From Yersinia rohdei ATCC 43380 (lineage in GTDB: Bacteria > Pseudomonadota > Gammaproteobacteria > Enterobacterales > Enterobacteriaceae), in NCBI RefSeq assembly GCF_000173775.1, contig NZ_ACCD01000016.1, positions 1 through 64,000 on the forward strand: a stretch of 64,000 bases of DNA. The letters run 5' to 3'. A model generated the notes under the pieces. It was not told the origin of the DNA and made no database searches. It saw nothing but the letters and a program-made list of their open reading frames with translations. This document shows positions 1-9,233 of this stretch, piece after piece (the stretch's first letter is position 1; each line of letters begins with the position of its first letter). The position numbers and the translations under genes are program-made.

Positions 1-2
1 GC

Positions 3-41
3 TATCAACCGCGCTTTGCGTTGCTGACCGGCGTAATGTAG
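3..41 (+). CDS. possible 3' end of an upstream gene (partial)
   Basis: Frame 3 from the window edge reads YQPRFALLTGVM and then TAG. This would be the last dozen residues of a gene entering from the left. The stretch is too short to identify, and the other two forward frames are also open for some distance or close early, so the frame choice is a guess. Confidence 0.2.
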   Translation, partial: YQPRFALLTGVM

Positions 42-203
42 GCAAAAGTCTGCCCAGCGTCAACCCTCTTCTGTGTGCTTTATTGCTGTTTAGTTAAAGT
101 TGCAGCAGTTTGCTGATTTCATCGGCATTTTTTGCGAGTAACACTTGCATCTCAACGTTAATCGCGGAAATCTGGCAGTACTTTCGCAAGGAGTTGGCAA
201 CTA

Positions 204-1145
204 ATGAATATTATTTTTTATCACCCGTCTTTTGAAGCAAAACAGTGGTTATCAGGGATAAAGTCTCGGTTACCCACCGCAAATATCCGTCAATGGCAAC
301 GTGGTGATACACAACCGGCAGATTATGCATTAGTTTGGCAGCCACCACAGGAAATGCTAGCAAAACGTGTTGAGCTAAAAGGCATTTTTGCTTTAGGGGC
401 CGGTGTGGATGCCATTTTGGATCAAGAGCGGCGTTACCCCGGCACATTACCCGCAGGTGTGCCATTGGTGCGCCTGGAAGATACCGGGATGTCCTTGCAA
501 ATGCAGGAATATGTTGTTGCCAGTGTATTGCGTTATTTTCGTCGAATGGATGAGTATCAACTGCAACAACAGCAGAAACATTGGCAACCTTTAGCACCGC
601 ATCAGCATGATAAATTTACCATAGGTATTCTCGGTGCGGGTGTATTGGGCAAAAGTGTGGCTCACAAACTCACCGAATTCGGTTTTACTGTTCGCTGTTG
701 GAGTCGAACACCAAAACACATTGATAGCGTGGCCAGTTTTTCGGGGCAAGAGCAGTTACCGGCATTTATTCAAGGGACACAATTGCTGATTAATCTGCTA
801 CCGCATACACCAGCAACTGCCGGTATCCTCAATCAATCCCTTTTTTCACAATTGAATGCCAATGCCTATATCATCAATATTGCCAGGGGCGCGCATCTGT
901 TGGAGCGGGATTTATTGGCGGCGATGAGTGCGGGAAACATAGCCGCTGCGACATTAGATGTGTTTGCTGAAGAGCCATTGCCATCAATGCATCCTTTCTG
1001 GAGCCACCCGCGTATCACTATCACGCCGCATATTGCGGCAATAACTTTACCGGAAGCCGCAATGGATCAGGTGGCCGCTAACATCCATGCTATAGAAGCG
1101 GGTAGGGAACCGGCTGGATTGGTTGACGTAGCGCGAGGTTATTGA
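204..1145 (+). CDS. ghrA: glyoxylate/hydroxypyruvate reductase A
   Basis: A 313-residue NAD(P)H-dependent 2-hydroxyacid dehydrogenase that reduces glyoxylate to glycolate and hydroxypyruvate to glycerate in the cytoplasm. The nucleotide-binding glycine motif GILGAGVLG lies near residue 142. The catalytic Arg-Glu-His set is visible as INIARGAHL, LDVFAEEPLP and TPHIAAIT. Length matches E. coli GhrA (about 312). An AAGGAG-type ribosome site precedes the ATG by about 11 bases. It is followed by ycdX and ycdY as in E. coli, separated by about 145 bp from ycdX. Confidence 0.93.
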   Translation: MNIIFYHPSFEAKQWLSGIKSRLPTANIRQWQRGDTQPADYALVWQPPQEMLAKRVELKGIFALGAGVDAILDQERRYPGTLPAGVPLVRLEDTGMSLQMQEYVVASVLRYFRRMDEYQLQQQQKHWQPLAPHQHDKFTIGILGAGVLGKSVAHKLTEFGFTVRCWSRTPKHIDSVASFSGQEQLPAFIQGTQLLINLLPHTPATAGILNQSLFSQLNANAYIINIARGAHLLERDLLAAMSAGNIAAATLDVFAEEPLPSMHPFWSHPRITITPHIAAITLPEAAMDQVAANIHAIEAGREPAGLVDVARGY

Positions 1146-1290
1146 TGTAAAAGGTTTTCAGTGCAGTAAAGGCGGGATGTTCAGGTAAGGTTTTTAGCTC
1201 TGCTGATGAGAAGAATTCCTGCTATCATTAGCGGACTATGCTTTGCCGGCAATAAAATCATTCTGCTTTAAAAGACTTTGTGGAGTATTC

Positions 1291-2028
1291 ATGTATCCTG
1301 TTGATTTACATATGCATACCGTCGCCAGTACCCATGCTTACAGCACCTTGCATGACTATATCGCCGCAGCGAAACTAAAAAACATTAAGTTGTTTGCCAT
1401 CACCGACCACGGCCCAGATATGGCCGATGCCCCTCATTATTGGCACTTTATGAATATGCAGGTCTGGCCGCGGATGGTTGACGGGGTGGGGATTTTACGC
1501 GGTATTGAAGCCAATATTAAAAATCTGGTTGGTGATATCGACTGCACCGGGCCGATGCTTGATGCGGTTGATCTGTTGCTGGCGGGCTTTCATGAGCCAG
1601 TATTTCCGCCGCAAGATAAGGCGGCCCATACCATGGCAATGATTGCGACTATGGCGCAGGGGAATGTGCATATTATCAGCCACCCCGGTAACCCGAAATA
1701 TCCGATTGATATTAAAGCGGTTGCTCAAGCAGCAGCAAAATATAATGTGGCGTTGGAATTAAATAATTCCTCTTTTACACATTCACGTAAAGGTAGCGAG
1801 GCCAATTGTCGGGCAATTGCCGAGGCAGTGCGGGACGCGGGCGGGTGGTTAGCCCTGGGATCTGATTCTCATATTGCTTATTCATTGGGGATTTTTGAGC
1901 ATTGCGAACGTATTATTGCTGAAGTGAATTTCCCGCAAGAGCGGATTTTGAATACCAGCCCGCGCCGTTTACTGGATTTCCTTGAACAGCGGGGTCGTCC
2001 TGCTATCCCTGAGTTAGCTGAGTTGTAA
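1291..2028 (+). CDS. ycdX: PHP-family zinc phosphatase YcdX
   Basis: A 245-residue PHP-domain metal-dependent phosphatase with a trinuclear zinc site. Metal ligands are visible in [10 protein letters not shown] at the N-terminus, ITDHG, GIEANI, SHPGNP, and GSDSH near the C-terminus. An in-frame ATG at 1243 exists, but the one at 1291 gives the family length and has a TGGAG site 6 bases upstream, so I use it. E. coli YcdX has been linked to swarming; its physiological substrate is unclear. It lies between ghrA and ycdY. Confidence 0.9.
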   Translation: MYPVDLHMHTVASTHAYSTLHDYIAAAKLKNIKLFAITDHGPDMADAPHYWHFMNMQVWPRMVDGVGILRGIEANIKNLVGDIDCTGPMLDAVDLLLAGFHEPVFPPQDKAAHTMAMIATMAQGNVHIISHPGNPKYPIDIKAVAQAAAKYNVALELNNSSFTHSRKGSEANCRAIAEAVRDAGGWLALGSDSHIAYSLGIFEHCERIIAEVNFPQERILNTSPRRLLDFLEQRGRPAIPELAEL

Positions 2029-2089
2029 TTTATTATGTGACGTTGTCACAAATAATAGTTGAAAATTAATAAGAAACAGGAAGATGTAA

Positions 2090-2650
2090 ATGAATGATTT
2101 TTCTCTGGTGTGCCGCATTCTTGGCTCATTATTTTATCGCCAGCCACAAGATGCGCTGCTGGAACCTCTTTTTGCATTGATAAGCCAAGGGAAGCTGGAG
2201 CAACATTGGCCGCTGGAACAAGGTGAGTTACTTGCTCGCTTGCAACAGGAGTATCAGCCGGAAGCCTTAAGTGCAGATTATAATGCCCTGTTTGTCGGCG
2301 AAGAGCGCAGTGTTTCACCTTATGGCTCCGATTATGAGGGTGCTGCTCCCGAAGCGGGGGTTAGAGCTTTTCTGCAACAACGGGGTATGCCACTGGGAGA
2401 TGGGCCAACTGACCATTTTGGTGGGCTATTACTTGCAGCATCATGGCTGGAAGATCACGCTGCGGAAGATGAAATCGCGGCGCAACTTGCTTTGTTTAAT
2501 GACTATTTACTGCCGTGGTGTGGCCGTTTTCTAGGCAAAGTTGAAGCGCATGCGGCAAGTGGTTTTTATCGCACTTTGGCGCAATTAAGCCGTGAAGCAT
2601 TGCAAGCTATGTGGGATGAGTTATCTGAGGAAGATGAAACGGAGGCGTAA
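2090..2650 (+). CDS. ycdY: TorD/DmsD-family chaperone YcdY
   Basis: A 186-residue, all-helical, acidic protein of the TorD/DmsD redox-enzyme maturation family. In E. coli YcdY is reported to bind YcdX and raise its phosphatase activity, probably by helping zinc loading, which fits the adjacent position 61 bp downstream of ycdX. Family features include the helical N-terminal region (FSLVCRILGSLFYRQPQ) and the central acidic loop with YGSDYEGAAPE. The stop codon lies inside the loop of the terminator hairpin at 2637-2662. Confidence 0.88.
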   Translation: MNDFSLVCRILGSLFYRQPQDALLEPLFALISQGKLEQHWPLEQGELLARLQQEYQPEALSADYNALFVGEERSVSPYGSDYEGAAPEAGVRAFLQQRGMPLGDGPTDHFGGLLLAASWLEDHAAEDEIAAQLALFNDYLLPWCGRFLGKVEAHAASGFYRTLAQLSREALQAMWDELSEEDETEA

Positions 2651-2666
2651 TGTCCTCCGTTTTATT
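2637..2666 (+). terminator. rho-independent terminator overlapping the ycdY stop
   Basis: A perfect 9-bp stem, AAACGGAGG (2637-2645) with CCTCCGTTT (2654-2662), has an 8-nt loop and continues into TTTATTT. The ycdY stop codon TAA (2648-2650) sits in the loop, so the last codons of the gene form the 5' arm. Confidence 0.8.
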
Positions 2667-2691
2667 TATCTCTCATTAGAGGGCGGTCAAA

Positions 2692-3255
2692 TTAGTCAGT
2701 CAGTGGGATGACTAATTGCCCCGGTTTCACTTCTAAACCTTTCGCCAGTTTTTTGGCCATTGCTTCCGCTTTACTTTTTTCACCGTCTAATACATAAGCG
2801 GGTTGCTGATCAAAATACGATTTGAGCGACTGGTTCAAATAAGGTGTCAGTGCCTTCATCACTGAGCTCATTTTCTCTGGTTTAACGGTGTAATCCGTCA
2901 ATTCCATATCTTTTAGGAAAATAGCGCCTTTTTCACGATCAAATATCGGTTGGGCTTTTAATGTCAGTGTCATGTCGGCAGTTTGTGGGCCGAGGATAGA
3001 GGTGATATCCACCTTGGCATTGCCGGTTAATGTCACTTTACCGGGTTCCGCTCGGCCAATCTGGCTCTGTAACTGTGTCAGGGTAATATGGGCGTCCACC
3101 AGACCCGGAATACCAATCTGTTTTTCGTAGTTATTATGCTTTTGCAGATAGTCATTAACTTCTTGTTCGCTCAGGGTATATTGCGTCAGTTGGTTGCAGC
3201 CGACCAGAGTTGCAGTCACTATCAACGCCGCAGCACCCCACATTAATTTTTTCAT
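2692..3255 (-). CDS. yceB: DUF1439 lipoprotein YceB
   Basis: A 187-residue predicted lipoprotein. The N-terminus carries a type II signal peptide with the lipobox LVGC (Cys20). The rest matches E. coli YceB (DUF1439), a lipid-binding-fold lipoprotein of unknown role. Mature Asn at +2 (CNQL) does not match the Asp inner-membrane retention signal, so outer-membrane sorting is likely. In E. coli grxB lies between yceB and mdtH; here that interval (3256-3501) has no gene. Confidence 0.88.
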   Translation of the reverse strand: MKKLMWGAAALIVTATLVGCNQLTQYTLSEQEVNDYLQKHNNYEKQIGIPGLVDAHITLTQLQSQIGRAEPGKVTLTGNAKVDITSILGPQTADMTLTLKAQPIFDREKGAIFLKDMELTDYTVKPEKMSSVMKALTPYLNQSLKSYFDQQPAYVLDGEKSKAEAMAKKLAKGLEVKPGQLVIPLTD

Positions 3256-3469
3256 AAAACCTCGTGAAATAGGGACTAATACATCAAGTTAACTCATTTC
3301 CCAATAGTAACTGGTTAATCTGCTGTTTTGTATTATTAACCGCATTGGTTCAACTGCGGTTTGGAATAAGGGGGGAAGATAGTGCGGCAGAGTAGAGCAT
3401 TTGCCAATCAGATAACCCTGAATCGGCATGTGTTGCAGCCGTGCAAAGCGCGGTGGAAATAAAGGGACA

Positions 3470-3490
3470 CCGGAGCCAAAGCGGCTCCGG
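3470..3490. terminator. hairpin downstream of mdtH
   Basis: A perfect 8-bp stem, CCGGAGCC/GGCTCCGG, with a 5-nt loop lies 12 bp beyond the mdtH stop. No clear U-tract follows on the mdtH strand, so this may be a weak terminator or an mRNA 3'-end stabiliser. Confidence 0.5.
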
Positions 3491-3501
3491 AAAATAACAG
3501 A

Positions 3502-4707
3502 TTAGCTGCCACTGAGCATGGCCGATTCAATGCGGCGTTGGTTAAATTGCCAGTAAAGCCCGACCAGTGTAATTAAACCAATCACGCCAAGCAGGAACCA
3601 GGGTAACTCCGGCATGTCAAGGGTGCGGCCAGTATCATACATCCAACCGCCACCGGTATAACCGAGTGCGCCACCCAATGCCAGTCCCAACCGACTAAAG
3701 CCCATATAGCTGCCACGTGCGCGTGAGTCAGCCAGTGAAGCACTGAGAGTTTCACGAGCAGGTTCGGCAATAATAGACCCCATGTAGAAGAAGCAAATAA
3801 ACATAAACAGTGTTTGCAGATGGCTAATTAAGCCCACGGGGAACAAGCTTAATGTCATTATTAATAGCCCAAACATTAAACGCTGTTCAAGGCGAAAACG
3901 TTTTTCGCTCCAGCGAGCAATAGGATAGAGCAAGGTCAGAGACAGTGCCGCCTCAATGGCGTACATCCATTTCACTGCGGCGGGCGAGCCAGCAATTTCA
4001 TTGACCATGATGGGCAACATCAGCATCACCTGCACAGAAAGCATGTAATAACCGGTTAGCGTTAGGACATAGGTTACAAAGCGGCGATCACGTAGCACCC
4101 GCATTAACCCGTCTTTCATCGGCGCGCGCACGGTAGAAATACGGTAAGCGGGCAGTAACCAAATATTCCAGCCTGCGGCCAAAATAAAGATAACGGCACC
4201 TGTCCAGCAAACAAAATGGAAATCGTATTGCAATAGCCAACTGCCAATCAATGCACCAATGACCGCGCCGGCGCTGTCTTGCATCATCAGCAGAGAATAA
4301 AAGCGGCCACGTTCGTGGGGGCGAGTGAGTTTAATCACTAAGGCGGTACGCGGTGGGTCAAATAAAGTGCCGCCGAGGCCAGATAGCGCACAGGCCAACC
4401 ACAGTATCCAGGGTTCGTCGGCCATCGCCATTAATGCGAAGCCCGCCGCGCGCATCAGCATACCGGTAACTATCATTGGTTTAGCGCCGAAACGGTCAGC
4501 AATAGCACCGCCGAAAATGCCTAATCCTTGCTGGACTAACTGCCTTAATCCTAACGCGAGACCGACGATAACCGCAGCCCAACCCAATTGATCGACAAAT
4601 CGGATAGATATGAGTGGGAAGACAACGAAGAAACCTAACACCACTAATAAGTTATCGAGCAATAAAAAATACTTACCCAAGCTGCGAGCTTGTGATACCA
4701 AGGCCAT
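3502..4707 (-). CDS. mdtH: multidrug efflux MFS transporter MdtH
   Basis: A 401-residue major facilitator superfamily protein with about 12 hydrophobic segments. The cytoplasmic loop 2-3 motif appears as [12 protein letters not shown] near residues 61-72, and the family repeat as [18 protein letters not shown] near the C-terminus. It resembles E. coli MdtH (YceL), which confers modest quinolone resistance when overproduced. It is transcribed divergently from rimJ across 289 bp, in which I see no recognised operator. Confidence 0.9.
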   Translation of the reverse strand: MALVSQARSLGKYFLLLDNLLVVLGFFVVFPLISIRFVDQLGWAAVIVGLALGLRQLVQQGLGIFGGAIADRFGAKPMIVTGMLMRAAGFALMAMADEPWILWLACALSGLGGTLFDPPRTALVIKLTRPHERGRFYSLLMMQDSAGAVIGALIGSWLLQYDFHFVCWTGAVIFILAAGWNIWLLPAYRISTVRAPMKDGLMRVLRDRRFVTYVLTLTGYYMLSVQVMLMLPIMVNEIAGSPAAVKWMYAIEAALSLTLLYPIARWSEKRFRLEQRLMFGLLIMTLSLFPVGLISHLQTLFMFICFFYMGSIIAEPARETLSASLADSRARGSYMGFSRLGLALGGALGYTGGGWMYDTGRTLDMPELPWFLLGVIGLITLVGLYWQFNQRRIESAMLSGS

Positions 4708-4996
4708 GCTTCACCGTCAGATTTTAAAAAAGGAGAGATTAGAAATTACGCTTATAGTTTGTACCCAAATTGTCGGAAGCGATAGAGGTTAGATTGATAA
4801 TATTTTTTTATCGTCAATACGTTACCTCACCAACAATTTCATAATAGAATGCATTTTAAGCCCTTTTGTTGTGTCATTTTGTTGTCTCGACAGGTGAAAA
4901 AACGCCAGCGTGGTGTTACGCGGTGCTAATGCAACAAGTATATTGAATAGAAGAATGCCGCTAAATTAACTACAACGCATAGCTCGAGGGGAGCAG

Positions 4997-5581
4997 ATGT
5001 TTGGCTATCATTCAGCAACACCCAAAATACGTTTAACCACAGACCGCATGTCTCTGCGGCTGGTCAATGAACGCGATGCTTACCGCATGGCAGATTATTA
5101 CGCGGAAAATCAGGTATTCCTTAAACCCTGGGAGCCGGTGCGCGACCAAAGCCATTGTATGCCATCGGGCTGGCAGGCGCGTTTGGGCATGATTATGGAG
5201 CTGCAAAAACAGGGCAGCGCTTATTATTTTATTTTGTTAGATCCGGAAGAAAAAGAAGTCCGTGGTGTGGCGAACTTTAGCAATGTGTTACGCGGTTCAT
5301 TCCATGCCTGTTTTCTGGGGTATTCATTAGGTGAGCGCTGGCAGGGGCAGGGGCTGATGTTTGAAGCACTGCAACCGCTGATTCGCTATATGCAACGGCA
5401 AGAGCGGATGCACCGTATTATGGCTAACTATATGCCACATAATCATCGCAGTGGCAGTTTGCTTGAGCGCCTTGGATTTGAGCGCGAAGGCTATGCGAAA
5501 GATTATTTATTGATCGATGGTCAATGGCGCGATCATGTACTGACGGCTTTGACTAACCAAGAATGGACGCCAACTCGCTGA
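4997..5581 (+). CDS. rimJ: ribosomal protein S5 alanine N-acetyltransferase
   Basis: A 194-residue GNAT-family enzyme that acetylates the N-terminal alanine of ribosomal protein S5 using acetyl-CoA and also assists 30S assembly. Visible GNAT features are the [16 protein letters not shown] start of the fold, the acetyl-CoA pyrophosphate loop region [15 protein letters not shown], and the C-terminal [30 protein letters not shown] ribosome site precedes the ATG. It starts a tight cluster: yceH begins 7 bp after its stop. Confidence 0.93.
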   Translation: MFGYHSATPKIRLTTDRMSLRLVNERDAYRMADYYAENQVFLKPWEPVRDQSHCMPSGWQARLGMIMELQKQGSAYYFILLDPEEKEVRGVANFSNVLRGSFHACFLGYSLGERWQGQGLMFEALQPLIRYMQRQERMHRIMANYMPHNHRSGSLLERLGFEREGYAKDYLLIDGQWRDHVLTALTNQEWTPTR

Positions 5582-5588
5582 GGTCAGG

Positions 5589-6230
5589 ATGAAACACAGT
5601 TTAAATGCTCAAGAAGCCAGAGTTATTGGCTGTTTGCTGGAGAAACAAGTGACGACACCGGAGCAATACCCGATGTCGCTGAATGGCTTGACTCTGGCTT
5701 GCAATCAGAAAACTAACCGCGAACCTGTGATGGAGTTATCTGAGTCAGAGGTGCAGCAGACGCTGGATTTCTTACTGAAAAAGCACCTGATCCGCACCCA
5801 AAGTGGCAATCGGGTAATGAAGTACGAACATCGTTTTTGCAATTCCGAGTTTGGTAATTTGAAGTTTTCCCCGGCTGAATTGGCGGTGATTACCACACTC
5901 TTGTTGCGCGGTGCCCAGACGCCGGGTGAATTGCGCACCCGTACCAGCCGAATGTATGAGTTTGCTGATGTCGCAGAAACTGAAGAGGTACTGAAGCAGC
6001 TATCTTTGCGCGAAGACGGGCCTTTTGTTGTGCGTTTGGCGCGCGAACCGGGTAAACGTGAAAGCCGTTTTATGCATCTTTTCAGCGGAGATATTGCACC
6101 AGATTCGTCGGTTGAAGAAAATATCGCGGGGGGAAGCAGTAGCCTGGAAGCCAGAGTGGCCCAGCTAGAACAGCAAGTTATTGCATTGACCCGTCGTCTG
6201 GATGAAGTGCTTATCCAACTGGATGATTAA
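5589..6230 (+). CDS. yceH: DUF480 protein YceH
   Basis: A 213-residue protein of the UPF0502/DUF480 family, with two winged-helix-like segments. The family start [20 protein letters not shown] is intact, followed by [18 protein letters not shown] and [20 protein letters not shown]. The last 30 residues ([20 protein letters not shown]) predict a short coiled coil. The function is unknown. It lies 7 bp after rimJ and 10 bp before mviM, so the three are probably cotranscribed. Confidence 0.9.
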   Translation: MKHSLNAQEARVIGCLLEKQVTTPEQYPMSLNGLTLACNQKTNREPVMELSESEVQQTLDFLLKKHLIRTQSGNRVMKYEHRFCNSEFGNLKFSPAELAVITTLLLRGAQTPGELRTRTSRMYEFADVAETEEVLKQLSLREDGPFVVRLAREPGKRESRFMHLFSGDIAPDSSVEENIAGGSSSLEARVAQLEQQVIALTRRLDEVLIQLDD

Positions 6231-6240
6231 TAAGGATGCT

Positions 6241-7164
6241 ATGAAAAAGCCCTGTAAAAAACTGCGAGTGGGTATTGTTGGCCTTGGCGGCATTGCCCAA
6301 AAGGCCTATTTACCTATTTTGGCTCAAGAACTGGACTGGCAGTTAGTGGGGGCGTTTTCCCCTAATCAAATCAAAGCACAACCGGTATGCGACAGCTATC
6401 GCATGCGCTATTTTTCGCGACTGGATGCCTTAGCCGCGCAGTGCGATGCCATGTTTGTCCACAGCAGTACCGCCAGCCATTTCCAGGTAGTAAGTGAGTT
6501 ATTGCAGGCGGGTATCCATGTTTATGTTGATAAACCATTAGCCGAGACACTTGAGCAATCTGAGCAATTGATTGCACTGGCGGCAAAGCAACATTTGTCA
6601 CTTATGGTTGGGTTTAATCGTCGTTTTTCACCATTATATCAAAAGCTTAAGCAGGAGATGTCTCAGCCAGCCTCCCTGCGCATGGAAAAACATCGTCAGA
6701 ATGGGGTCGGGCCACAAGAGGTGCGTTTCACTCTGCTTGATGATTATCTGCATGTGGTCGATACGGCGCTGTGGCTGGGTGAAGAGGCCGCCATATTGAT
6801 GACGGGGGCGGTGCAAGTTAATGAGCAGGGGCAAATGCTGTATGCAGAACACCATTTCCAGGCGGGTAATTGCTGCATTACGACCAGCATGCACCGGCAG
6901 GCGGGCACTCAGCGGGAAAGTGTGCAAGCCATTAGCCCCACAGCTTGCTATCAGATAACCGACATGCGCCAGTGGCAACAGGAGTCTGAGGGGCGGGTGA
7001 TTAGCTTACCGGCACCGAGCTGGCAAACCACACTGGAGCAGCGGGGATTTAGTGGCGCAGTGCAGCACTTTATTACCGCAGTAAGTCACCAAACCGCGCC
7101 CCAAGTCTCTGGTGAAGAGGCTATCTATGCGCAACGAATGATAGAAAATATTTTGCAGCTATAG
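6241..7164 (+). CDS. mviM: Gfo/Idh/MocA-family oxidoreductase MviM
   Basis: A 307-residue predicted NAD(P)-dependent oxidoreductase. The Rossmann motif GIVGLGGIAQ is at residues 10-19. The family lysine motif is DKPLAETLEQSE and the C-terminal domain begins near VGFNRRFSP. I chose the ATG at 6241, after TAAGGATGCT, over an upstream in-frame ATG inside yceH. Its substrate is not known. It precedes murJ as in E. coli, with a 114-bp gap that may hold a separate murJ promoter. Confidence 0.9.
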   Translation: MKKPCKKLRVGIVGLGGIAQKAYLPILAQELDWQLVGAFSPNQIKAQPVCDSYRMRYFSRLDALAAQCDAMFVHSSTASHFQVVSELLQAGIHVYVDKPLAETLEQSEQLIALAAKQHLSLMVGFNRRFSPLYQKLKQEMSQPASLRMEKHRQNGVGPQEVRFTLLDDYLHVVDTALWLGEEAAILMTGAVQVNEQGQMLYAEHHFQAGNCCITTSMHRQAGTQRESVQAISPTACYQITDMRQWQQESEGRVISLPAPSWQTTLEQRGFSGAVQHFITAVSHQTAPQVSGEEAIYAQRMIENILQL

Positions 7165-7278
7165 AAATGTGGCCGTGAAAATTTGTAGGCCATTAATTTG
7201 TTACATCTATCAGTGGCTATTCAGTTTTGATTACGTAGACTAGCGCCAGTTTTATCATCCAAATCTATTAGAAAAAAT

Positions 7279-8814
7279 ATGAATCTATTGAAATCACTGG
7301 CTGCTGTCAGTTCCATGACCATGTTTTCCCGTGTGTTGGGCTTTGCCCGTGATGCGATTGTGGCACGGATTTTTGGTGCAGGAATGGCAACGGATGCTTT
7401 TTTTGTGGCATTTAAATTGCCTAATTTACTGCGCCGTATATTTGCTGAAGGGGCATTCTCACAGGCTTTTGTCCCAATTCTGGCCGAATATAAAAGCCAG
7501 AAGGGGGAAGAGGCAACCCGGACATTTGTGGCTTATATCTCGGGGTTACTTACCCTGATTTTGGCGGTCGTCACTATCTTAGGGATGCTGGCAGCCCCTT
7601 GGGTTATTTTTGTGACCGCCCCAGGGTTTACTGACTCGCCAGACAAATTTGCGTTAACTTCTGCACTGTTGCGGGTGACTTTTCCCTATATCTTACTGAT
7701 TTCATTAGCATCATTAGTGGGTGCAATCCTTAATACCTGGAACCGCTTTTCCATCCCGGCGTTTGCGCCCACATTACTGAATGTCAGCATGATAGGCTTT
7801 GCGCTATTTGCCGCCCCTTATTTTAATCCACCGGTGATGGCATTGGCTTGGGCCGTGGTGGTCGGTGGGGTGTTGCAATTGGGCTATCAGCTTCCTCATT
7901 TAAAGAAAATAGGGATGTTGGTGCTGCCGCGCTTGTCATTACGTGATGCGGGCGTTTGGCGAGTAATGCGCCTGATGGGGCCGGCGATTCTTGGGGTGTC
8001 AGTCAGCCAAATATCCTTGATTATCAATACTATTTTTGCTTCATTTTTGGTGTCAGGGTCGGTTTCCTGGATGTATTATGCCGACCGCTTAATGGAATTT
8101 CCTTCCGGCGTGCTGGGGGTGGCATTGGGGACAATTTTGTTACCCTCACTGGCCAAAAGCTTTTCCAGTGGCAACCATGACGAATATTCCAAGTTGATGG
8201 ATTGGGGGCTGCGGTTGTGTTTCTTATTGGCATTGCCAAGTGCAGTCGCGCTGGGCATTTTAGCCAAGCCGCTGGTGGTGTCACTCTTCCAGTATGGGAA
8301 ATTTAGCGCTTTTGATGCCGCCATGACACAACGGGCGCTAGTGGCCTATTCTGTGGGGTTAATGGGGTTAATTGTCGTCAAAGTGTTGGCTCCGGGGTTC
8401 TATTCTCGCCAAAATATTAAAACACCGGTCAAGATCGCAATTATTACTTTGATATTAACTCAGGTCATGAACCTGATTTTCATCGGGCCGCTAAAACATG
8501 CCGGTTTATCACTGTCGATTGGTTTGGGCGCATGCTTGAATGCCAGCCTGTTATATTGGCAATTACGCAAGCAGGATATTTTCCATCCACAGCCGGGTTG
8601 GGCGATATTCCTGACGAAATTGGTGATTGGGGTTGTGGTGATGTCAGTGGTGTTGTTGGCGCTGCTGTGGTTTATGCCCGCTTGGGACGTCGGTGGGATG
8701 GCCTATCGCCTACTACGATTATCTGCGGTGGTGGCGGCGGGTGTCATTGCTTATTTCGGGGCGCTGACACTGCTTGGATTTAAACTGCGGGATTTTGCGC
8801 GCCGGACACATTAG
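7279..8814 (+). CDS. murJ: lipid II flippase MurJ
   Basis: A 511-residue inner-membrane protein of the MOP exporter superfamily with about 14 transmembrane segments. It moves lipid II to the periplasmic side for peptidoglycan synthesis and is essential in E. coli. Functionally important charged residues are visible in [19 protein letters not shown] (Arg near 18 and 24) and in [21 protein letters not shown] around residue 270. Length equals E. coli MurJ (511). Confidence 0.95.
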   Translation: MNLLKSLAAVSSMTMFSRVLGFARDAIVARIFGAGMATDAFFVAFKLPNLLRRIFAEGAFSQAFVPILAEYKSQKGEEATRTFVAYISGLLTLILAVVTILGMLAAPWVIFVTAPGFTDSPDKFALTSALLRVTFPYILLISLASLVGAILNTWNRFSIPAFAPTLLNVSMIGFALFAAPYFNPPVMALAWAVVVGGVLQLGYQLPHLKKIGMLVLPRLSLRDAGVWRVMRLMGPAILGVSVSQISLIINTIFASFLVSGSVSWMYYADRLMEFPSGVLGVALGTILLPSLAKSFSSGNHDEYSKLMDWGLRLCFLLALPSAVALGILAKPLVVSLFQYGKFSAFDAAMTQRALVAYSVGLMGLIVVKVLAPGFYSRQNIKTPVKIAIITLILTQVMNLIFIGPLKHAGLSLSIGLGACLNASLLYWQLRKQDIFHPQPGWAIFLTKLVIGVVVMSVVLLALLWFMPAWDVGGMAYRLLRLSAVVAAGVIAYFGALTLLGFKLRDFARRTH

Positions 8815-8917
8815 TTTTAGCCGAGCTTAGCGGTTGGAAGATAGATGGCAAGGTGTTTGCTGGGTAGAGAGCAAGCAGGCACTAAAGACGCCGGAAATAC
8901 CGCTTTGTTACCTTGAG

Positions 8918-8937
8918 CCGCGCCATTTCTGGCGCGG
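8918..8937 (+). terminator. GC-rich hairpin downstream of murJ
   Basis: A perfect 8-bp stem, CCGCGCCA/TGGCGCGG, with a TTTC tetraloop lies about 100 bp past the murJ stop. No strong U-tract follows. A second weak stem, AGCC-TAAA-GGCTTTTT, is at about 8982-8998 and has the U-run, so termination could occur at either. Confidence 0.5.
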
Positions 8938-9052
8938 ACGCTTTACTCTTCTGCTGGCCTCACCTTGCCAGTTTGCCTCAGTAGCCTAAAGGCTTTTTGG
9001 CCGGGCTTGAGATTGCTGACAAAGAAATATTTTAGTTCTGAATTCAGCCCGT

Positions 9053-9119
9053 CAGGGCGACTGCACCGATGGGCACGTCAGCCGCTAACACGGCTACGGC
9101 CCACTCGGTATATTTCCCC
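9053..9119. repeat. dispersed palindromic repeat, copy A
   Basis: About 67 bp beginning CAGGGCGACTGCACCGATGG and ending in ATATTTCCCC, with an internal GC-rich hairpin around GCCGCTAACACGGC. Clear relatives lie at 21344-21413 and 36854-36925. All three are intergenic. The flank upstream (TGACAAA...GAATTCAG) also resembles the flank of the 21.3 kb copy, so the full unit may be over 100 bp. Confidence 0.7.
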
Positions 9120-9143
9120 GTCAATCACCTTTTACTGCATTAT

Positions 9144-9233
9144 TGGGTGAAAAACTACATGTTGGTGAAAAATTACATGTTGGTGAAAAACTACATATTG
9201 GTGAAAAACTACATATTGGTGAAAAATCACATC
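9144..9233. repeat. 18-bp tandem repeat, five units, running into the argS 3' end
   Basis: Five head-to-tail copies of an 18-bp unit, TTGGTGAAAAACTACATR. Copy 1 (9144-9161) begins TGGGTG; copies 3 and 4 (9180-9197, 9198-9215) are identical; copy 5 (9216-9233) has two changes. Copy 5 contains the argS stop codon (TGA on the minus strand, 9227-9229) and its final Met codon. It looks like a minisatellite that could vary in copy number. Confidence 0.9.

Noticed and set aside
112-170. Minus-strand frame ending ADEISKLLQL before ghrA
   Set aside because: The sequence looks protein-like, but an in-frame stop at the ghrA start limits it to about 37 codons and there is no ribosome site.
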